64,000 bases of DNA from Agroathelia rolfsii. Taxonomy: Eukaryota; Basidiomycota; Agaricomycetes; Amylocorticiales; Amylocorticiaceae. How positions within the stretch are numbered: the stretch's first letter is position 1; every line of letters begins with the position of its first letter. The position numbers and the translations under genes were made by a program. The notes beneath the pieces were generated by a model that ran no database searches, was not told where the DNA came from, and was given only the letters and a program-made list of their open reading frames with translations. The DNA lies in NCBI GenBank assembly GCA_018343915.1, contig JABRWF010000006.1:2728001-2792000 (forward strand), given 5' to 3'. Shown here one piece after another: positions 12,401 through 22,811 of this stretch.

Positions 12401-15400
12401 GCGGTCATGTCGGCTAGGATACAAAAGGATCGCGCGTGCTTGGATCGTACGATCAGTCGGTTGTGGTCTGCGTATGTGTCTAGATCGCGTTGGGTGTTTC
12501 TTGCCTCCCCCTCTGCCAGTACCAAAACCAACACCAGCAGCGGCTCTGCCTCGCCGCAGCCCTACCAGTGGGTATTTACGAATGTCGACGCGGATTTTGC
12601 CGTGCATCTGGACTTGCTGAGCGGGGCCCTGTTGATCAATGGCAAGCCGCTCAATCGTTTGCCGCAGAGGATCACAGGGAGTGCTACATATAAGCGTCTT
12701 TTTGGACAGGTGGGTTTTTTGTCTATTCCATCTTTACGTGCTGAGCTGAAGATATAAATATCGTTGCAGAGGGTATTGGATATTGTGCCATCGAACATGC
12801 CTAACATGGAGTTCTCTACGCGAACCAAGTTCCAGAACACCAACGTCTTTGTGCGTCTTGTCTTTTTTTTTTTGCTTGAGGATTGATTTTCGCTGAATGA
12901 TTTCTTTTTTGGTCAGGTTCATTTTGGAGAGGTCAATGGACAGATTATCATCCAAGCGACAGATCAGCAACACGCCTATGAACTCATACCACACACGGTC
13001 CTTGTCGATGATTTCCCGCACTTTCTCGTCTCGGACCATTTCCACTGGCTGCGACACCCGTCCTCCCCCTCCTCCTCCAACCATGTGATCGAGTTTCGGC
13101 CTCTTTCAGCACCCTGGGAGTTCTCTGACCAGAACTGGCTTATGCGTTCCTCGTTCTTCGGCAAATATTACCTAGAAAAGTCCGGTGAATGTCGTCTTAT
13201 GGACATCTACTCGCCCTCCTTTCTCATGTTCGCTGAGCTTCCAAGGCCCTTGGAGCGTGCGCAGTACATGACCATGACCGTGTCTAACGACCAGGCGGTC
13301 TCTGTGGAGCTGCCCCGCCATCGTCTGTCCTTTGGCCTCAATGACGGCGGCCAGTTGGAATCGTACGACCTGCGTGAGATGGTGGTGGACGACGTGAACA
13401 TTGGATGCCTGTTTGGGCTGCAGAACCGGCTGATCTTGAAGCCTAAGTCTGAGTCGCGCATGCATATGGCGCGTGCGCGCTGCGTCCTCATCCCTTTCGG
13501 CGAGGTTACCTACGACATTTTGGACTATCACGCCGTGGTGAGCGTCAATACCAGCGATGCTCCCCATATCCGTCACTTCAAGTACGATATCGATACGAAT
13601 CTTGGCTGCCTGGTGGCCCAGTCGCTTGAGGCGGACTTGTACAAAATATACCTCCACGCGCTCACGAGCAACTGTCTGCCCGATCCGCTCACGGGGCAGA
13701 CGGGAACGGAAGAGGCGCTGGCGGAGCTCTCGTCGGCGAAATGCTTATCTTTCCAATCTCTCGGGACTAGCGAGCGCGATCTCTTACTACTCATCGCGCG
13801 CCTAACGCCCGTGCGCGAGTGGTACCCCGGCCATCTGGCGACGATGCAGATGGTGCGCTGGAACAGGCTTAGCTTCCTCTGCCAGCACTGGGCCTTTTTC
13901 ACGCTCGCGCGCAGGATCCTCGAGTTCGCCGAGAAGCTGACAATGTTTAGGCCAGACGTGTCGGGCATGCATACATTTGCGGAGACTAAGAAATATGCGC
14001 TCAATGATCACCTTCGGAATCGGTCCGCGTTGCGAGGCGCCAGGCTTATGTCTCCGGATTACGCTTTCATCGATTGTGCTCAGGAGGATAGGACGTATGT
14101 TCCAGAACAGTACCGACATGGCTACCAAATGTCCTCGCCAGAAGAAGCTGCCAGGATCAGCGCGCTCGTGCACCAGTGGCCGACGGAGCTTCAGACCATA
14201 CCGGATTTGTGGAACAAGCTGTTTTCTTGCGGAACGTTGCGCCTTGAGGCGCCGGTGATCTCGTACGAGTCTAGCTTGCTGGAGCCAAATATTGGTAATA
14301 TATGGGGCCCGTTCTACGAAGCTTGTATCTCGGATAGCGCTCAGGACGCGAAGCGCTTCGCCATGAGTTTCTCCCTTGCGGCTATTGCGTATTCGTCTCC
14401 GAAACACGAACCTTTGGAGTTCATCCCGACACTACTTTCATTGGCGACTGTACCCCATTTCAAGACGCTGGATGTACCCGAGTGGTTGGACTGGTCCGAA
14501 TTACAACTGTATCGTGGTACGACCCCGGGTCGGGATTGGCTCCTGCGTCTTACCAAGGATCAAGTCTTACCAAAGGAGAATACCCCTTGTGAGACTATGC
14601 TGCGTCGCGAGGGTGAGAGCAGGCATGAATTTAATACGCGCTGTCAAGCCGTTTACGATGCAGCTTGTGACACCCAAGCCGCGGAGATCGTCGACAAGCT
14701 TATGGCACAGTGGACCGGAGAATCTGCTTACATCGAGGCGCCCGAGCCGATACAGCCCCGCTATATCAACATTTCGGAGGACTATATGCGGAGCGTGCGC
14801 GAACGGTTCTTGCACTGGTACAGAAATCTGTCTTTCCGCAGGCACATCGTCGAGGTCCAGCGCGTTCTTGATAATTCGCGCAACTCCCTTCCGTCAGAGC
14901 CGGCACCGATCGAAGTCCTTCAAGAGGGGGATTTAACACTCGATATACTTGAGGAGCCCGACCATCCTTTATCGGAAGATAGCTTTTCGCTGCAGACAAT
15001 AGTGGAGTTGTCCGATTGTCCAACGTGGAATTTGTCGCCCATTGTACTACCACACGTCGCTCAGTCGCAGAACCAGGTTTCGACTACGACCCTCACACGC
15101 CTTACCCAGCAATTAGCGCAACGGGAGGGAAAACTTCATCAACTCTACGCCGAAGCTTTGGATAAAAGCAGGATCACTCTCGAGGCCGAAATTGCGGGTG
15201 GACCGTCTGCTCAGACGCGAGCCACACAGATACCTCAGGACGCAATGAAAAAGCTCGGAATAGAGTATGCTTTCGTTTCAACGGATGTTCCCGGCCCGGA
15301 GCTCTTGGACCGCATGGTGGCGTATCTAGTGCAAGCCAAGGATCGATTTGATGCCATCCTCAACACGATCCAGGAGGCGCTCTCACCCGTAGACACGGAG

Positions 15401-18400
15401 GAGAGTGCGGTCCTTGAGGCTGGATGTTGGCCCCGCCTCACGCGGCGCACGATGCTACAGTTGCTTGCGCATACAAATATTGGCAGTGCCGCGATGGATA
15501 AGCCTGGGTGGAAAGATGCCTTTGTCGCTCTTGCCCAGTTGATGGTTCGGCTACAACAAGCTCAACGCTGCGTCAATTGGGCCGCTCAAAATTCCCTGGA
15601 GGAGTTGCGTAAGGAACTTCAAAACCAAGCAAACGAAGGAGACGAAGTGCTGTTGGATCCAGAATGGCTTCTCATTCAGGTTAGTTGATTATTATTCTCG
15701 TAGCCCATCGCTCCTAGGGACCGAAATGACTTTTTATAGATCGAGGGCAATTTCATGGCCCGTCCCCTCCAAGCCAAAGTCGCCCGCGAAATGATCAAGC
15801 CGTCATATGACGACAATACCCTTCTTCAGCTGAATATGGGCGAGGGAAAAACGTCGGTCATCGTGCCCTTCGTCGCTGCCCATTTGGCCGATAAAAGCAA
15901 GCTTGTCCGTGTCGTCGTGCTAAAGCCCCTCAAAAACCAAATGTTTTCTGCTCTTACCTCACGTCTTGGGGGGCTACTCGTGAACCGTCGTATCTTTTAT
16001 CTTCCATTTTCTCGAAACATTGAAACTACTCTTGAAAACACCTCGTGTCTTCAATCTCTATTCGATCTCTGTAAGAAAGAAGGAGGCGTACTCGTCGTCC
16101 AGCCAGAGCATATCCTTTCACTCAAGTTAATGTCTGTCGATGTGGCCCTTGATGTCAAAGCTAATGAAGTCACCGCCGCAAAGTTGTTACATCAGCAAGA
16201 TTGGTTGGAGAAGCATTCCAGAGATATCTTGGACGAGAGCGATGAGATTCTTAGTGTCGAGTATCAGCTAGTTTATACAAGTGAGTTAGTTGGAACCCGC
16301 CTCTTAGCACTGTACTCATTGTGATCCTAGAGGGACAACAGGCGCCCTTGGATTATCATCCGTACCGATGGCTGCACGTACAGGACGCACTCGAGCTCGC
16401 TAAAAAGCATGCCATTCACTTACATCTAGAATTGCCTACCGGTCTAGAAGTGCAAAACAGCGGTTCTGACCGCAATTCTTTCCCCATCATCCGTATCTTG
16501 AATGACAAAGCATGGAAGGAGTTGTCCTCTGCAGTCGCCGATGAACTCGTCAATAGCCCAAAATCTGATCTCCGTCTTTGTTCAGTAGATATGCAGGAAT
16601 TGGCACTGGGATATATTACCAACCTCGAATGTCCCGCAGAAATGGAAGAACATATTCGGGAATCGCTCGGCACTTCGCTGTGGACGACACTGCTTTTATA
16701 CAGGGGTTTGCTAGCGCATGGCATACTTAGGTTTGCCCTTCAACAGAAACGATGGCGTGTGGACTATGGTCTCGATCCGAGCCGCACTTTACTGGCAGTT
16801 CCATACAGGGCTAAAGACTTGCCTTCTCCGAGGGCTGATTTTGGACATCCTGATGTTGCGCTCATCCTGACCTGCCTTAGCTACTATTACGGCGGACTGA
16901 CGGAAGCTCAGTTGGAGTTATGTTTCGAATTGTTGTTCAAGTTGGATAATCCGGCACTCGAATACAATGTACGTCGAACCAGATGGAATCTATAGCAGTT
17001 TACTGACAACAACAAAAACAGTCCTGGACCCATGATCATGATCACATGCCTGAAGGACTACGTCACATCACCGGCGTAAACTGGAAGGATGTTCAGCAGC
17101 GTCAAAAATACCTTATCCCATTGTTCCGAAGAGCGCGCACTGTCGTTAATTTCTATCTTCGTCACGTCGTTTTCCCCAAAGAAGCCAAACAGTTCCCCTC
17201 CAAATTATCTACTTCTGCCTGGGATCTCTCAGAGACATCGACCCACGTTAAGACCGGCTTTAGCGGTACAAATGACAATCACTACCTTCTACCAACAACA
17301 GTGCATCAACGCGATCCGGTGAATCAGCTCAGTACCAATGCCAAAGTCATTGCATATCTTCTCCAACGTGAAAACAACTATTATGAATCTTACGGCTCGC
17401 ACGGAGAGCGCTTCTCTGGTCGTGACTTTTTGGCGTTGCTGACGAAGAAGCGGCCGGAAGTTCGCGTCCTACTTGATGTAGGGGCTCAGATGCTCGACAT
17501 GAGAAATGACGAGCTAGTAAAGCATTGGCTTTCGATTTGCGCTCCCCACATTCAAGCGGCCGTGTTCGTCGACGACTCGAACAATCTGGCTATCATGACT
17601 CGGGACGGAGACGTTACACCGTTTGTTTCTTCGCCTTTCAGCGAGAAGCTGGATGCCTGTATTGTTTACCTTGACGATGCACATACTCGTGGGACGGATC
17701 TGAAGCTCCCGCTCAATACACGCGCTGCTGTGACGTTAGGCCCGGACGTCACCAAAGATCGTCTGGTTCAAGGTATGTTGCGTAAATATCCAGAATGACC
17801 GGAAACTGAAGTTGGAGGCGACAGGGTGCATGCGTATGAGGCAGTTAGGCCATGGCCAGTCCGTAATCTTCCTTGCGCCTCCAGAGATCGACAAGAAGAT
17901 CCGAGTGGCGTCCGGGAAAGATGACAGCGCTAGCATATCTTCCGCCGAAGTTATCCTATGGGCTATGTCCGAGACATGCGATCGAATCCTCCGGTATATT
18001 GGCTATTGGGCCCATCAAGGCATGAGTTGGAAGAGGCGACAAGCCGCTCGTCCCGTCAAGTCGGAGGAGGGTGCATTAGGCTTTGACAGAACGTCTCTGC
18101 ATGTTTCGTGGGTTGAAGCGGAGGCCCGAAGTCTTCAGGAAATATACGGGGCGAAGACGGTCTCTGGAATGCCTCATGCCTCACAACATATTCCGGAATT
18201 GCATTCTCGTCTAGAAGAGATCGGTGCTATCTCCATGGCACACTCACTTATGGACGAAGAGCAAGAGAGAGAAGTTCATCACGAAATGGAGCAGCAGCAT
18301 CAGGTTGAGCGACCTCGCCCGGCTGATCCAGCCCGACACTCGGTACATGCAGACGTACGCGAATTGGTCAAGACTGGATCATTCAAGCGTCGATCACATG

Positions 18401-19152
18401 CCTTCTTGTCACCTTTGTCCCCTATATCGCATCTTGACGCTCAAATCGCCAGCTGGTCCCCTCGTATCTTGGCTACAGCCGACTTTTGTAGAACAGTAGA
18501 GGGTGGTTACGATAAAGTTGGCGACTACATGCGACCCGTGAACTGGATTATCAGCATAGAATCGAAGCAAAATGACGAGTCCACCGTTCTCATTCTCTTA
18601 AGCCCACACGAAGCGAACGCACTCCTGCCGCAAATCCGGAAAAGTGTCCACGTACACCTCCATATGTACACGCCAAGAACGGCTGAATCCATTACAAGTA
18701 TGGAAGACTTGTGGTTCCACAGCGTTCCGGCACTTGAAGATACCTGGAACCAACCGGCGGAAAAAGATATCACTCAGCTCAATTTGATTGCTGGTCAGCT
18801 TTATCTTCAGAATTATACGGCATATGACACGCTGTGTCAAATGCTGGGGATCATATCTGGGAATATAGAGAAGAATGAGGGACCCGTCTTCTGGGATGGA
18901 GATGGATTTATCCGTATTGAGGATCGAGAGCCAGGAATGGCCGAGAATTGCTCTTTCCAGAAGAGCCCGATTCGGTTCATCAAGACCCTAACCAGTTTGC
19001 GTCGAAAAGGAATTGATTATCGAGCAACACATATGGGGCGGATCCTGAATAGGGAAGCGTTAACGATAGAAGATTTCCCACCCGATGACGAGGAAGAGGA
19101 AGAGGAGGAAGAGGATGCGCATGCACGAGATGAAGTAGTAGGTTTAGACTAG
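8794..19152 (+). CDS. Giant DUF6606/DUF3638/DUF3645 protein (about 3,292 aa) with GEGKTS nucleotide-binding motif
   Basis: Exons: 8794-9073, 9139-11624, 11699-12709, 12770-12850, 12917-15679, 15740-16280, 16331-16968, 17022-17772, 17825-19152; every junction keeps frame. The start (YHVFMPPQLP in the first 30 residues) is the hallmark of DUF6606. The segment LQLNMGEGKTSVI (about residues 2237-2249) is a P-loop-like motif, followed about 120 residues later by DILDESDEIL, resembling a helicase-type DExx motif: this is DUF3638. RWRVDYGL and YRAKDLPSPRADFGHPDV (from about residue 2527) mark DUF3645. Low-complexity Asp and Asn/Asp runs interrupt the N-terminal part, and the C-terminus is acidic. 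Databases often label this family ubiquitinyl hydrolase, but I see no cysteine-protease signature; ATP-dependent remodelling is an equally open idea. Length fits the family's usual 2,500-3,500 residues. The first half is clearly more GC-rich than the second. Confidence 0.9.
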
Positions 19153-20511
19153 TAGAAAGTCCAATCAATATATGTACGTATCCATCATAGTTAGGAAGTC
19201 AACGTAGATTCTCTTGACGGACGTCGCGAGGTACGGCGGGAGATCAACGTGTTACTTGTCGCTGTACTCATGAGCTGTTGGACAGCGTTAGTCAAGAGCG
19301 TTAGAATGTTTGATAAGCCCTCGGCCAAGTCCTTGATTACGCTCAGGTTATCCAAACCGAGCTCAGGTACCACAGTTGTTCTTTTTGTCAATCCAAACAG
19401 AAGAAAGATGGAATAACTAACTCCTGAGGAGTGCAAACAAGTCATCACACATCCGCGGTTCGTCAAACCCTTACCAGTACTGGGCCTATCGGTCTATCAG
19501 GAGGAGACGGATCAGACTTGACATAAACTAATTGGGTTGTAGGATTTTGGCTGGTGTGTTTTTACGGATCTGCCTGCTGGATAAACAAGGAATTCCATAC
19601 GCAATCACAAAAAATAGAGGAACGAGCGAGTCCGAATGACCAGCTCTGGCGATGGTAAAACAAGGCTCTTCCATTGACAAGTTGACAAGCACTGGTTGTC
19701 GGGACGTTGGAGAATCTTTACTCCTTCCTTCACATCCGACACAAGTCAAATGTATCCTATACATCATCAACAGCACTCATCTATCGGACCCGATGCTTGT
19801 CGGTAATTTTAATTTTCTTACATCCATTCCGGTGACCAGAGATTTTATGTCGAAATATCTCGAGACCATGGGACAAATTGCACCAAATGATCCCTATGCC
19901 AACTATGGCAATGGGGATTTAGTCAACGCTGATGGGATGTCTTGGATCCAAATTGAAGAATTTGCCGGAGGTTATTTATTATCCCCGTTCTCTGGCTCCT
20001 TGACAGAGAAGTACATGTCTTTCCGAAAAAAGACCTGCAAGGTATATATTGAGTTGAGCGGTCATACCAGAGCTATAGATCCCAGAAAAATGTGCTCTGG
20101 CAGATCAAGGCAATAGCCCCATAATTGTGCGCCATGATCAGCAACTACAGCTTGAATAATTTTGCGGTATCTACTTTGCTTGGCCCGCCCGCTACAGCGG
20201 CGTTAAAGGAATAGGAGATGAATACAAATGATGACTTTTTTTCGCCCAATGTATGCCATAGCGGGTGAAATAGTGTCATAAATTTAGCACAAAAATTTTA
20301 TTGGCTACAAATTGCTAGTAAAACTGATGTATTCACATAATAGGGACGCAAGTTGGATCACGATTTATGAGGAGGAGCGTTCGCTATGGCCGCCAGCAGC
20401 CGCGGAAGGCTCCGAGACGTTCCGAAGCGCGGACGGTCAAGTCCGATCAGCTCTTTTTAACAGTCGAGCTCACCGTCACTCGTCTTTCTCACTTGCATAC
20501 TCTCCTCCACC
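19153..20511. other. Intergenic stretch of 1.36 kb, possible gene remnants only
   Basis: Between the giant gene and MDH. A plus-strand frame at 19652-20116 (154 codons) and minus-strand frames at 19191-19466 and 19528-19776 are open, but none matches a family I know, and splice joins that I tried do not keep frame. The last 200 bases precede the MDH start and include its promoter; no TATA box is clear. Confidence 0.4.
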
Positions 20512-21856
20512 ATGTTCGCTCGCTCAGCAGCCCGCCCTCTCACATCCAGCTCTCGTCTGTTCTCGACCTCTGCCCCCAGGCAGACTAAGGTCGCCGTGCT
20601 CGGCGCTGGTGGAGGTATTGGCCAGCCTCTGTCCCTCCTGCTCAAGACAGACCCGTTGGTGACGTCGCTGAGCCTGTACGATATTCGCGGTGCACCTGGT
20701 GTTGCTGCCGACGTTAGCCACGTCGATACTGCCAGTGAGGTACATCAAAATGCTCCTATGCTCGTCTCAGCGTGTCATGACCTGGAAGTGTTTATTGAGC
20801 AATTAACTGACTGTTCTGGTACGGCTTTTGTGTGCTTAGGTCAACGGCTACGCTGCCGATAAGCTCGACAAGGCCCTTGAGGGTGTCAAGGTTGTTGTCA
20901 TCCCCGCTGGTGTTCCACGCAAGGTAAGCAACTATTTGCATTACTTGTCTATCTACATGACTTCTAACACTGCTATTTCCTCTAGCCTGGTGTAAGTCTT
21001 CTTTCATAGGTCATTATGCGTACCTATACTAATACCGCATCAAGATGACACGCGATGACCTCTTCAACGTGAGTTATTTTCTTGAATAATAAAAAAACAC
21101 TGTTGCTCACGTGCAATTTCTCACCAGACCAATGCCTCCATCGTGCGTGACCTCGCCGCAGCTGTGGCCCGTGTCGCGCCTGAAGCCCACATCCTCGTCA
21201 TTTCCAACCCTGTTAACTCGACCGTCCCCATTGTTGCCAAGACGCTCGAGAAGGCTGGTGTCTTCGACCCCCGTCGCGTGTTCGGTGTGACCACTCTCGA
21301 CGTTGTCCGTGCCGCCCGCTTCCTGTCTGGCATTGCTGGTGTCAAGCCTGCTGAGACTCCTGTGCCCGTTGTTGGTGGCCACAGTGGCCCTACCATTGTG
21401 CCCTTGCTCTCCCAGGTTGCTCACGGCCACAAAGCTAGCGGTGAGGCTTACAAGGCGCTCGTTCACCGCATCCAATTCGGTGGTGATGAGGTCGTCAAGG
21501 CTAAGGATGGTGCTGGCAGCGCTACTCTCAGTATGGCTTACGCTGGTGCCAAGTTCACCAATGCTCTCCTCCGTGGTCTTAACGGCGAGAAGGGCGTTGT
21601 CACGCCCACCTTCGTTAAGAGTGACCTCTTCAAGGAGGAGGGCATTGACTTCTTCTCTTCCAACGTTGAGCTCGGCGTAAGTATTTGATGTTTGTTTGCA
21701 AAGAGGTTTATACTAACTCTATACCTCTTATAGCCCAATGGTGTTGAGAAGATCCACCCTCTGGGTGAGCTCTCCGCTCAGGAGAAGGAGCTCCTGGATG
21801 CTTGCTTGCCCGAGCTGAAGAAGAACATCCAGAAGGGTTACGACTTTGCCAAGTAG
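20512..21856 (+). CDS. MDH1: Malate dehydrogenase, mitochondrial
   Basis: NAD-dependent malate dehydrogenase (malate + NAD+ to oxaloacetate + NADH), a TCA-cycle enzyme. Exons: 20512-20739, 20840-20923, 20986-20991, 21045-21068, 21128-21676, 21734-21856, giving 337 residues, the usual length. The first 24 residues ([20 protein letters not shown] and on) are rich in Arg/Ser and lack acids, a mitochondrial presequence. [14 protein letters not shown] is the NAD-binding Rossmann loop; PRKPGMTRDD carries substrate-binding arginines; [11 protein letters not shown] follows; the catalytic pair is Asp172 in TTLDVVRA and His199 in VVGGHSGP. Exon 3 is only 6 bp and encodes Pro-Gly of the PRKPGM loop, so splicing is needed for a working active site. 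Start: first ATG, which gives the presequence. Confidence 0.96.
20986..20991 (+). other. MDH1: 6-bp microexon of malate dehydrogenase
   Basis: The bases CCTGGT sit between a CTCTAG acceptor and a GTAAGT donor. They encode the Pro-Gly that completes the invariant PRKPGM(T)RDD substrate loop, and they join in phase 0 on both sides. Skipping would delete two residues without shifting the frame. Confidence 0.9.
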
Positions 21857-22353
21857 ATAGATTTTTCTCCTTTTTGTCGCATATCTCCCTCTACTTTTTG
21901 CACACCTCATCCCATCCCATCCTTATAGTTACGTGCCCGCCCATAGAGCAGATGATTGTTCATAACTTTCTGAGCTTCTATCCCTCTCAAAAAATGTATA
22001 AACACCCTTTTTCCTGTGGGATATGTTGGTGTGATTTTCTCCATTAACTGGAGGCATTTTATAACGCTGGTTGCCAAGCCAGTGCATTGTTTAAAACTAC
22101 TAGCTATTGTGATGAAGTCAGTAAATACCTCATAAGAATAGAGATGTAAACAATTAGTGGCTTGTGAAACGTTTGTCGGGTGGTTTCATTATCAGAATTG
22201 CCTGAATCCTGCATGGTCGAGATCCACACTGAATGCAAGCTTGCTAATATTTGGGGTGTGGCAGTTGGCGTAGAACGACAGGACAACTCCATGAGTCTAC
22301 AGTTCCTTAGATAAACTTGCATATAAAGTCCTGAAATTTATCCTTCTGCTTCA
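21857..22353. other. 3' flank of MDH and unassigned sequence
   Basis: The first 150 bases are T- and C-rich and probably hold the MDH 3' untranslated region. The remainder up to the inverted repeat has only short open frames on both strands with no recognisable product. Confidence 0.4.
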
Positions 22354-22811
22354 TACAGTGTACACCGAAAGTCTGTCACGCTTTTTGTTCCTTTTAGCTC
22401 ATCCACTTCCACATTGTTTTGCTTCAAATAAAAATTAATGTAGTATGATATAAGTGTCCTGTATGTGCCTGTAAAGTCAAATTTGAAAAATATTTGGTAT
22501 TGAGCTATTAGTGTGCAGATCAAATGTATCACTAAAAATATCCATTGATATAGCATATTTCAAGGGAAAAATACTTACATCTTAAAATATGCTATATCAA
22601 TGGATTTTTTTTTTTTTTGGGGGGGGGGTTTAGTGGCACATTTGATCTGCATACTAATAACTCAATACCAAATATTTTTCAAATTTGACTTTACAGGCAC
22701 ATACAGGACACTTATATCATACTACATTAATTTTTATTTGAAGCAAAACAATGTGGAAGTGGATGAGCTAAAAGGAACAAAAAGTGCGACAGACTTTTGG
22801 TGGGCACTGTA
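22354..22811. repeat. Long inverted repeat, arms of about 210-225 bp, 24-bp loop
   Basis: The left arm (22354-22560) and right arm (22585-22811) are near-perfect reverse complements with a 24-bp loop at 22561-22584. The match runs from CACTGTA at the outer ends to TCCATTGATATAGCATATTT at the inner end of the left arm, with a few substitutions and an extra T/G homopolymer run (about 22605-22629) in the right arm. Read outward, each arm gives an open frame of almost the same peptide, for example FKFDFTGTYRTLISYYINFY, as expected for mirror copies. It could be a foldback/MITE-type element or a head-to-head duplication of a transposon end. No target-site duplication was identified. Confidence 0.9.

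Noticed and set aside
19191..19466. Minus-strand frame with an amphipathic C-terminus, possibly the end of a gene
   Set aside because: Candidate introns upstream do not keep frame with any neighbouring open frame.
19652..20116. Plus-strand open frame of 154 codons upstream of MDH
   Set aside because: No family recognised, no signal peptide or domain, and no intron structure joins it to other frames; kept only as a possible remnant.
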